In this document: positions 5,748-12,725 of the stretch, piece after piece
Numbering within the stretch: position 1 is the stretch's first letter
Layout: every line of letters begins with the position of its first letter
Source of the DNA: Entophlyctis helioformis
Lineage: Eukaryota; Chytridiomycota; Chytridiomycetes; Chytridiales; Chytriomycetaceae
DNA length: 12,886 bases
Direction of reading: 5' to 3'
Assembly (NCBI GenBank): GCA_025526915.1
Contig: JAHLKH010000430.1
Coordinates: 1-12,886 of the forward strand
Translations under genes and position numbers: made by a program
Notes under the pieces: generated by a model
Database searches by the model: none
Seen by the model: only the letters and a program-made list of their open reading frames with translations
What the model was told of the DNA's origin: nothing

Positions 5748-8261
5748 TAGCGGATGGAGCAGGCCGGCCGGCGCCTGGGTCGACGAGTTGAAGCGCTGGC
5801 ATGTGTCGCACGAGGCAACATACAGCTTGACCATCGCTGGCAGGCCGGGCCACCAGTAGCGAGAGCGGATGCGGTTGAGCGTGCGGTTCGCGCCTTGGTG
5901 GCCAGCGCCAATTGGGTCGTGGTACATCGACAACAGATCGGTGCGCACTGGCCCATCAGGCACATAGATCAGGTCGTGGTGATACCAGACGCCATCAGTC
6001 TCGGTCATGGCTGCGGCAATGGCGCGGTCAGAAGGCGATGCGGATGACGGGTCGCTCTTCCACGCACGCACTTTGCACAGGAACGGGTCATCAGCCAGCA
6101 GCGGCTTGATGGACTCAGCCAGAGAGGAGGAGACTGTCGTCAATGCACTGACATCGACGTCAGACCGGCAGCGGCTGCACAAAGGGGCTATGGCCGGTAG
6201 GCGAGACAGCATGTCTGCCAGTTGGTTTGAGCCGCCTTGGACGTACTCAATGGTCGCGTCAAACTCCTGCAGGGCAATCACCCAGCGAGCCTGGCGAGGC
6301 GAAAGACGCGCCTGAGTAGGGATCCAGCGCAGTGCCTGGTGGTCGGTGTGGATCGTGAAGTGCTGACAAGCCAAGTAGTGCCGGTAGTGGTAGCACATCT
6401 CGACAATCGCCAGCAGCTCACGCTCGTGTGTGGGGTAGTTGCACTCGGCAGGCTTCAGCTTGCGCGAGTAGAACACCACAGGGTGCAGTTTGCCGTCGGG
6501 GTGGATCTGCCCAATCCAGCCGCCGATACCAAAGTTGGACGCGTCACAGAAGACGTGCGTCTCAAGCTTGGGCTCAAAGAAGCGCAAAACTGGAGCCTCT
6601 GTGATAGCTCGTAGCAACGTGTGGACCGCGTTCCATTGCTGAGGGCCCATGTGGAAGCGGGCGCCTTTGCGTAGGAGATCCGTGAGCGGCGCAGTGATGT
6701 TGGCAAAGTTGTGGATAAAGTCTTTGAGCCACACGCAATGCCCGAGGAACGTCTGGACGTCCTTGACGGTTTTCAACACTGGCGGCTTCTTCATGAGCTC
6801 CTTGAAGCGGTCCTGGATGGAGTAGCCATCGCCCAAAAGCAGATGACCGCAGAATTCGACGCGCGGGGTGAGGAAGTGGCACTTGGATGGCTTGAGGTAG
6901 AGATCGTTCTCCTCCAAGAGCTGAAAGACCATCTCGAGGTGCTGGAGGTGCTCAGCCTCCGTCTTGCTGTAGACCAGGATATCGTCCATGTACGCCACGA
7001 CACAGACGTCCAGCAGCTTGCCAAAGATGCGGTTCATCATGGCGTTGAATGTGGCGGGGCTGTTGGTCAGGCCAAACGGCAAGACACGGAACTGGAAGTG
7101 GCCGTAACGGGTCACAAACGCAGTCTTGTGCGCGTCATCAGGGTGCATACGGATGTTGTGGAACCCGTTGCGCAGGTCCAAGGATGTCATGAACTTGCAG
7201 CCGCGGGTGCGATCACGTAGGCTTGGGATGTCAGGCATGGTGGCATGGTCTTTGACGGTGATGTTGTTGAGACTGCGAAAGTCGATGCAGAGGCGCAAGC
7301 CACCATCCTTCTTTTTGGCAATCACCACAGCAGCGGCGTACGATGAGGTGGAGGGTTCCAGCATGTTATTCTGCAGGTACTCCTCGATGAAGGCTTTGAT
7401 GATGGCATGCTCCTCGTCCGTTCGCTTCTGATGGGCTCTGCGCTTGGGCACAGGCGCGCCTTCGATGGTGACGATCCGGTGGTTCTCAGGCCGGTCAGGC
7501 GGCAGTGAGGTTTGTGGACGGAACCGAGCTTGGTATCGTTTGACCAGTGGATGGATCACTTCTGGCCAAAGATCCAGCGGCAGATGGTCGAACATCTCAT
7601 CGTGTGGGTTGACGGGCGAGGTTGCAACAGATGCGATCAGACAGGCAAGGCACTTGGCTGGCGTGCACTCGTGGTCATGATCCTCTGCATTGCAGTCCTC
7701 GTCCGCGTCGTCCTCACGATCAGGGGAATCTACATCTGGGTCCGTTCCGGCAGGGTCGATGCGCGAGATCCATACATAGTCGTCCTGGTTGTCAAAGATG
7801 TCCTGGTACGGGACAATCTCGATGGGCGGTAGCTTGGAAGGCAATTTGGACGACGGATCAGGCGCGACGACCTTGAGGCAAGGTTCAGGGACCGGTGGGA
7901 CGACATTCCAACGGTGTGTCTGCGCGGTGTGCTTGTCACGAAACTCAAAGATGCGGTTGCCAATGTCGCCATGTGTGATGACGATTTCAGCGAACCACGG
8001 CGTGCCCAGAATAAAGTCCACGTTGATATCCGCCACGATAAAGGTCAGCTGGCGCGTGTAGTCGCCACAGGTGAACAGCGCGTTGATCGCACTGTTGACC
8101 AGCCGATTCTTGTTGTTGGCGAAGCGGACGTAGAACGGTTCAACTGGGTGGGCCTTGAGCTTGTGTTTGCTGACGCAGTCCTTTGAGATGACCAGGCATG
8201 ACGCGCCCGTGTCAAGGAGTCCTTGCATTGGGATGCCGTTCAGCGTAGCCTCGATCTCGCT
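5747..8261 (-). CDS. Element A pol, first part: protease, reverse transcriptase, RNase H, integrase N-terminus
   Basis: Residues are counted from the Met at 8228; the frame is open upstream to the solo LTR at 8261. The aspartic protease has LLDTGAS at residues 4-10 and FILGTPWF near 71-78. A linker rich in Asp/Glu follows. RT has RLCIDFRSLN, TSLDLRNGF, LPFGLTNSPATF and the catalytic YMDD at residues 413-416 (6992-6981). RNase H has FCDASNFGIGG, HERELLAI, HTDHQAL and NQLADMLSR. The integrase zinc finger has YHDPIGAGH and SCDTCQ (HHCC). Genuine coding ends near residue 827 at the frameshift; the frame stays open to 5238 but is a shadow. All catalytic residues I can check are present. Confidence 0.93.
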
Positions 8262-8525
8262 TGTCAGAGTTCCTGCTCGAGTGCGGCGAAGGCACAGGGA
8301 ACTGCAGGTTTGGCTGAGGCACAGACAAAAGGAAGAGGAGCTGTCAGGCGACAGTGTCTGTGGCAGGCAATTGAATGTGTATTCTAAGAAGTACCTGAGG
8401 CACAGACAAAAGGAAGAGGAGCTGTCAGGCGACAGTGTCTGTGGCAGGCAATTGAATAGAACAGCAAGGGGAAGGGAGAGTCGCGAGACACGGAATTGGA
8501 AAAGCCAACAGACAATAATCTAACA
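8262..8525 (-). mobile_element. Solo LTR-X (264 bp) between element A gag and protease
   Basis: On the - strand it runs TGTTAGATTA...CTCTGACA. It matches the element X LTR at 12379-12636 with many differences. It has GCTGTTCT at 8465-8458, then A1 8457-8395 (63 bp), an 18-bp spacer starting GTACTT (8394-8377), and A2 8376-8314, identical to A1. Flanks on the + strand are tcgct and ttgcg, so there is no convincing TSD. It may have arisen by recombination between LTRs of different insertions, with loss of intervening element A sequence. Confidence 0.87.
8314..8394 (-). other. Candidate intron in R of solo LTR-X (81 nt)
   Basis: It starts GTACTTCT right after A1 (...GCCTCAG) and ends with the AG of A2. 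It has a consensus branch site CTGAC followed by a pyrimidine tract before the AG, the most convincing 3' splice site in the set. Confidence 0.52.
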
Positions 8526-9820
8526 TTGCGTCTGTATGAGATCCCTGACTGGCTTTCGGCGACGGTTGGCGGTGTCGACTGGTGCACGACAGGCACAGGT
8601 GTCACTGGCGCAGGCGTCGCTGGCGCAGGTATTGGTGGCTCAGCCGCGACAGCTGGACCAGGCGCTGGTGGTGTGGGAGATGCCTGCACGGAGCCTGACG
8701 CCAAGCTGGTGTGCGATCGGAGGTTGATGCGTCCGCGGATGAACTTTGTGCGGCTGACACGCTTGGGGCGGTTGGCAGCTGCAGGGCGGGCGTAGTTGTA
8801 CGCCAGTGGCGAGAGCATCGGCACCATGGCCGCGACAATCGACTGCGCGAGATCGTTGGGGTCGGAGACGCCCTGCGGCGTTGGAGTTGTCGAGCCGACC
8901 GAGGCTGAGGGCTGGCGCTGATGCTGGTGTGCGAACGCCTGTAGCAGCGGCGCTGGTTGTGGCTGCGGCAGCGGCATGTGGCGATGCTGCAGCGCGGCGA
9001 GCCCGGCCGAGTCGGCCGATGGCGTCATTGATGGAGCAGACAGAGCAGTGGGGAGCGATCTAAAATCGCGCGATGGCAGTGAAGCTGGCGGGGCACTGGC
9101 TGCGACCCTGACTGGGATGGGTGCTGGGGCAGTGGTGGGGGCAGCGAGAGGTTGAGCGGCCAGTGCGGGAGTGTGTGAACCAGTCGGTGTAGCCAGAACA
9201 GACGGCCCAGCAGGGCTGGCAGACGCGGAAGAACGGCTGTCCAGCCACGAGCCAAGGAGGTTGGCAAAAGCAGCGCGGTCAGCATCGGAGGCTGAGTGGA
9301 AGGCTTCGACCAGCGAGAAGGAGGCAGCAGGGGCAGCTGCTGCGACCGAGGGCTGAGCGGCACCGTGGGCGGGTGCAGCGGCAATGGGCTGGATCTGGAT
9401 GGTCGAGAGCGTCTGGGTGAGGTCGTCCACATTGGCGTCCGAGTCTGACACGTTTTGGCTGGCGGCGAAATTGATGCCGTGCGATACTGGGTGCTCGAGA
9501 GACGGGGGCTGTTGCTGGGGCTGTTGCTGGTACTGGTGCTGTTGGTGGTGCAGCTGCTGTTGGTGGTGCAGCTGCGAATGGTCGACAATGTCGTCCGACG
9601 CTTCGAAAGCGTCGAACGACGCCTCCGACGCAGACGTAAATGAAACGTTACTGGACGTCGAGGCAGGGGACGGAGCGAGCATCGAGGCGGCAATGGCCGA
9701 CATCTCGATGGCCGAGTCAAAGCCTGGGGTGTGGACGAAGGCGCCTGGGAGGCCTCGAAGGGCGTTGGTAGGCGTCGACGTCGCTGGCTCTAAGGGTCGG
9801 TTGGTGTGCGAGGCCGACAT
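8526..9820 (-). CDS. Element A gag, N-terminal part, 3' end missing
   Basis: I take the start as the ATG at 9820-9818 (MSASHTNRPLEP), the first in-frame Met downstream of the primer-binding site. The frame is open upstream into the LTR as well. About 431 residues are visible. They are Ser/Ala/Pro-rich with a Gln/His tract (QQQLHHQQHQYQQQ), a basic patch (RPKRVSRTKFIRGRINLR) and a Pro/Ala-rich tail ending GISYRR. I do not see a capsid-like retrotransposon gag domain or a CCHC zinc knuckle. Either the family has a very divergent Gag, or that part was lost at the solo LTR-X junction. Assignment as gag rests on position between leader and protease. Confidence 0.7.
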
Positions 9821-9935
9821 GGCGAGGCCGCGGTCTTGGAAAACGCGCGGCAGCGGCCGAGTCGGCGGGACTGGTGGGTGGGACGAACCGGAGGCGGGAG
9901 CGGTGGTGGACAACTGTCCGAGAAGAGAGCTGCTC
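9821..9935 (-). other. 5' leader of element A with primer-binding site (9935-9928)
   Basis: The first 8 nt after the 5' LTR are GAGCAGCT, the reverse complement of AGCTGCTC at 10052-10045, the 8 nt directly before block A1. No tRNA-type TGG is present. This is consistent with Tf1-like self-priming. The remaining 100 or so nt are an untranslated leader, or coding if the LTR ATG is used. Confidence 0.65.
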
Positions 9936-10122
9936 TGTGAGGTGTATCGGTGGACTGGCAGATAATACTGCAGTAGGGCTCTTAGATTCATTGGTTACAT
10001 GGAGCAGAGGGGGTTCGGGATCTACCTGCAGTAGGGCTCTTAGAGAGCAGCTGGGGAAGATGGCATTGCGCGTAGCAGGCAAATGGCAATGGCGGGTCGC
10101 GTGGCCGGTGCCGCGGCTTACA
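9936..10122 (-). repeat. LTR-A, 5' copy (187 bp)
   Basis: It reads identical to 2194-2380. Its landmarks are the 8-mer 10052-10045, A1 10044-10026, the candidate intron 10025-9968 starting GTAGAT, and A2 ending at 9968. The ATG at 9991 in the spacer opens a frame that joins gag. Confidence 0.94.
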
Positions 10123-10127
10123 CTGCG
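10123..10127. repeat. TSD of element A, right copy (ctgcg)
   Basis: Partner of 2189-2193. Confidence 0.93.
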
Positions 10128-11082
10128 GCACGTACTTGTCCCAGCGCTCGGGCGATCCGGCGCACAGCTTGGTGAGAATGGCGTTCAGCGACCGGTGCAT
10201 GCGCTCGACGGCTCCATTCGTGCGTGGGTGATACGGCGTCGAGGGCAGGTGGTTGGTCGCTTGCAGCTTGAGATACTCGCGCAGGCCGTCATTGGTGAAC
10301 ACGTTGGCGCGATCCGTGATGATCTCCTGCGGTGCGCCGTACTGGCACAGGATCTCCTCGTAGATGAACTTGGCGGCGGTCGTGGCGTCGCGGTTGGGAT
10401 ACGCCTTGGCCACCACCCAGCGTGTGGCGTAGTCGATCGCGGTGAACAGCTGCGTGTTGCCGTCGGCCGTCGCAGGCAGATCCTGCACAATATCAACCCC
10501 CCATCTCTCAAAAGGCAGCGCGGCGGGCTCGAGCGGATGCAGCGGGTTGCGAACGGGGTTGATGGGCGCCTCATGCAGCTGACAGACCGTGCAGCGGCGC
10601 ACAAATTGCTGAACCTCGTGCTCCATGTTGGGCCACCAGAAACGCAAACGCAGCACTCCAATCAATGTCGCGGCGGCCATGTGGCCCATGGCGCGATGAT
10701 ACTTGTCCATGATGTGGTCGCGCTCGTACGACAGAATGAACGGCACTGTGCGGTTCTTACCATCCACGACCACCTTGCGGTGTAAGATGTCGTTCCGGAG
10801 CTCGAAAAGTCGGGCCTGCTGCGTAATGAGGGCTGTGTGGATGTCAGACAAGCCAGGTGGCAGCGTGTTGTTGATCTTGTACTGGATTACGTGCATGGGC
10901 CAGTCGCGTTCCGGATCAGCTTGTGGCGGGTTGGCCGTGATGTTGGTCTCGGGCTCGCCGGCATACAGCTGGGCGGCGTCCTGGCGCAGGGCATACGGAT
11001 CGGCATCGATGATGGGTACAGTTGGCTCGGGAAGGTCGGTACGGCGCGACAGAGCATCCGCGGGCTGCCATTTGCCAGGCGT
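10123..11082 (-). CDS. Element 3 pol segment: end of RNase H, integrase zinc finger and catalytic core
   Basis: It enters after solo LTR-C with GKWQPADALSRRT, which supplies the last RNase H aspartate (ADALSR). The integrase HHCC zinc finger follows: HRAMGH and RRCTVCQ. The D,D-35-E core is D in GVDIVQDL, D in ITDRANVF and E in NGAVERMH, the last two 35 residues apart. It stops at the element A insertion just after WDKYVPQ and resumes at 2193. The frame is open throughout. The Met at 10896 is internal, not a start. The core is closely related to element 1 (shared HPRTNGAVERMHR). Confidence 0.92.
11078..11082. repeat. TSD of solo LTR-C, left copy (ggcgt)
   Basis: Perfect partner at 11328-11332. 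Confidence 0.92.
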
Positions 11083-11327
11083 TGTAACTGTCCTCGTCGA
11101 GAGCGGCTGGCCGTCTGGTGGCAGAGGGGCAGTGAGTATACAGGCTTACGGCTGGATACAACTTCATTGAGACTCAGGCACAGACCTGGTGGCAGAGGGG
11201 CAGTGAGTATACAGGCTTACGGCTGGATACAACTACAACAACAGGGCCAAGCCAAGTCCGGGCGAGGCGCGTCCAGATCAATGCCAGCAGGTCACGTGAC
11301 CACGGGACTGCGGCGGCATCCGTTACA
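11083..11327 (-). mobile_element. Solo LTR-C (245 bp) in element 3 RNase H
   Basis: On the - strand it runs TGTAACGGATG...GTTACA with perfect ggcgt TSDs. It shares with LTR-B the first 11 bases, a GTCACGTGACC box, a TATACTCACTGCCCC stretch and a CCAG|GTCTGTGC junction, but most of the rest differs. Order: 8-mer GTTGTTGT (11242-11235), A1 11234-11186 (49 bp), 22-bp spacer (11185-11164), identical A2 11163-11115, and U5. Removing it restores RNase H. Confidence 0.92.
11115..11185 (-). other. Candidate intron in R of LTR-C (71 nt)
   Basis: It starts GTCTGTGC directly after A1 (...GCCACCAG) and ends with the AG of A2. The branch-like ACTCAC is placed as in LTR-B. The spacer contains CAATGAA. Confidence 0.5.
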
Positions 11328-11332
11328 GGCGT
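11328..11332. repeat. TSD of solo LTR-C, right copy (ggcgt)
   Basis: Partner of 11078-11082. Confidence 0.92.
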
Positions 11333-11486
11333 GTACTCGAGTAGGGCGCCGTAATGGTCAAACTCCAGTTGCCAGCCCCACTGGCGCGGTCCAGGCTTGT
11401 CAATACCCGACAACCACGTCAGCGGCTGGTGATCCGTGTGGACAATGGTCGGGATGCCATCGACGTAGCAGCGCCAAGTGCGCAAT
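11328..11486 (-). CDS. Element 3 pol segment: middle of RNase H
   Basis: A short piece of RNase H caught between two solo LTRs. It reads RTWRCYVDGIPTIVHTDHQP and LTWLSG, with the catalytic D of the HTDHQ motif, and ends LLEYTP at the LTR-C insertion. Its frame links exactly to the RT segment upstream and to GKWQPADALSRR downstream once each TSD is reduced to one copy. Confidence 0.9.
11482..11486. repeat. TSD of solo LTR-B, left copy (gcaat)
   Basis: Perfect partner at 11755-11759. Confidence 0.92.
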
Positions 11487-11754
11487 TGTAGTACTGGGCC
11501 GCCAGACGGACTTGCCGGCTGGTCTCGGGGCAGTGAGTAGGCACGCAGGGGAACGGCGGGCAGACGACTACTTCATTGGGAGGCAGCACAGACCTGGTCT
11601 CGGGGCAGTGAGTATGCACGCAGGGGAACGGCGGGCAGACGACTGCAAGAACGGGGGAAACCAGAGCGGCCGGTGCGGCCCGACAATGTCTGTCCGGTCA
11701 CGTGGGTCACGTGGATCACGTGGATCACGTGACCGCGACCGAGCATCCGTTACA
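11487..11754 (-). mobile_element. Solo LTR-B (268 bp) in element 3 RNase H
   Basis: Inverted copy of the element B LTR with the same length, flanked by perfect gcaat TSDs. I count three differences from the element B LTRs: two in U5 and one in A2 near 11539 (g for t). The matching base in A1 is unchanged, so that change probably came after insertion. Landmarks: E-boxes 11731-11699, 8-mer 11652-11645, A1 11644-11594, candidate intron 11593-11519. Confidence 0.94.
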
Positions 11755-11759
11755 GCAAT
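11755..11759. repeat. TSD of solo LTR-B, right copy (gcaat)
   Basis: Partner of 11482-11486. Confidence 0.92.
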
Positions 11760-12378
11760 GCCTGAATCACAGCCATAGCCTCACGCTCCGTGGCCGAGTA
11801 GTTCTGCTCGGCGGCTGATAGCTTCTGCGACAAAAACGCGATCGGTCGATGGCCCTGACCATGATCCTGTGAGAGCACACCACCTACAGCCTCCTTGCTG
11901 GCATCTGTCCAAATGTGCATCGGCTTAGTAAAGTCGGGGGCAGCACACACCGGGGCAGATGCGAGGGCGGCCTTGAGCTTCTCGAAAGCGGCAATCTCCT
12001 CGCGACCCATTACGAACGGCACATCCTTGCCCGTGAGACGATGAAGGGGGATGGCGATATGGCCGAAATTCTGTACAAACCGACGATAATAGTTGCACAA
12101 GCCTAAGAAGGATTGCAACTGAACGAGCGACTTGGGCACTGGCCAGCTGGTGATAGCCTCGACCTTGCGTGGGTCCGGCCGAACTCCTGCAGCCGAGACT
12201 AAGTGGCCACAGTACTCGACCTCATCGAGACCAAACTTGCATTTCTTGGCATTGGCAACTAGCCCGTACTTGGCTAGGCGCTCGAACACACGCGTGACGC
12301 GCTCACGAAGCTCCTGATCGTCGCGGGCATACACAAGAATGTCGTCGAGATAAACCACGCAGATGTTGTCGACCAGAC
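11755..12378 (-). CDS. Element 3 pol segment: reverse transcriptase C-terminal half and start of RNase H
   Basis: It enters at the element X boundary with LVDNICVVYLDD. The catalytic YLDD is at 12352-12341. RT landmarks follow: KCKFGLDEVEYCGHLVS, the thumb-region FLGLCNYYRRFVQNF, and FEKLKAALASAPV. RNase H begins with the catalytic D in IWTDASKEAVGG and E in TEREAMAV. It ends at QAL, where solo LTR-B begins. The frame is fully open. The fingers and N-terminal palm of RT, the protease and gag lie beyond element X outside the window. Confidence 0.92.
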
Positions 12379-12636
12379 TGTTAGATTATCGTCTGTTGGC
12401 TTTTCCAACTCTATGTCTCGCGTCTCTGCCTTTCCCTTGCTGTTCTATTCATTTGCCTGCCTCAGACGCTGTCGCCTGACAGCTCCTCTCCCTCTGTCTG
12501 TGTTGCAGGTACTTCTTACAATACATATTCATTTGCCTGCCTCAGACGCTGTCGCCTGACAGCTCCTCTCCCTCTGTCTGTGTTGCAGACCCGCAGTTCC
12601 CTGTGCCTTCGCTGCACTCGAGCAGGAACTCTGACA
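12379..12636 (+). repeat. LTR-X, 5' LTR of element X (258 bp)
   Basis: It runs TGTTAGATTA...CTCTGACA. It contains GCTGTTCT at 12439-12446, A1 12447-12508 (62 bp), an 18-bp spacer starting GTACTT (12509-12526), identical A2 12527-12588, and a 48-bp U5. Confidence 0.9.
12509..12588 (+). other. Candidate intron in R of LTR-X (80 nt)
   Basis: It starts GTACTTCT after A1 (...TGTTGCAG) and ends TTGCAG. CTGAC plus a long C/T tract precedes the AG. Its 3' 62 nt duplicate the upstream exon exactly. Confidence 0.52.
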
Positions 12637-12644
12637 AGAACAGC
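12637..12644 (+). other. Self-complementary primer-binding site of element X
   Basis: AGAACAGC directly after the LTR is the exact reverse complement of GCTGTTCT (12439-12446), which abuts block A1. The arrangement is the same as in elements A and B. Confidence 0.7.
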
Positions 12645-12725
12645 CCTAGAAACAGCAATCTCGCCGCTCGCGGCACCCGCCTGGCCCTCACATCCCTTCT
12701 GACATCCCCCTCGTCGCTCGCGACG

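Larger units (their letters stand above)
2194..10122 (-). mobile_element. Element A: chromodomain Ty3/gypsy retrotransposon inserted in the element 3 integrase
   Basis: It is bounded by 187-bp LTRs that I read as identical and by perfect ctgcg TSDs. The - strand order is 5' LTR (10122-9936), self-complementary primer-binding site, leader, gag, protease, RT, RNase H, integrase, chromodomain, Pro-rich tail, polypurine tract and 3' LTR. It carries element B in the chromodomain, a solo LTR-X between gag and protease, and a 1-nt frameshift at 5744-5747. Without element B and the solo LTR it would be about 5.7 kb. Identical LTRs and an exact TSD indicate recent insertion. Confidence 0.93.
1254..12378 (-). 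mobile_element. Element 3: Ty3/gypsy retrotransposon, repeatedly interrupted, 5' part outside the window
   Basis: On the - strand this element runs from mid reverse transcriptase (12378) through RNase H and integrase to a stop at 1538, a polypurine tract and a 3' LTR ending at 1254. It is split by element X (from 12379), solo LTR-B, solo LTR-C and element A. Removing LTR-B, LTR-C and element A, each with one 5-bp TSD copy, restores an open frame with no visible stop or frameshift. The host copy was therefore probably intact when it was hit. The integrase lacks a chromodomain. The 5' LTR, gag, protease and N-terminal RT are not in the window. Confidence 0.9.

Noticed and set aside
8314..8457. 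CRISPR-like pair of repeats with a short spacer
   Set aside because: Only two repeats, inside an LTR, in a eukaryotic retrotransposon. Repeat edges follow AG|GT, and no cas gene is present.
9928..9935. tRNA-type primer-binding site after LTR-A
   Set aside because: There is no TGG start, and the 8 nt match the LTR itself. Elements B and X show the same, so self-priming explains it better.
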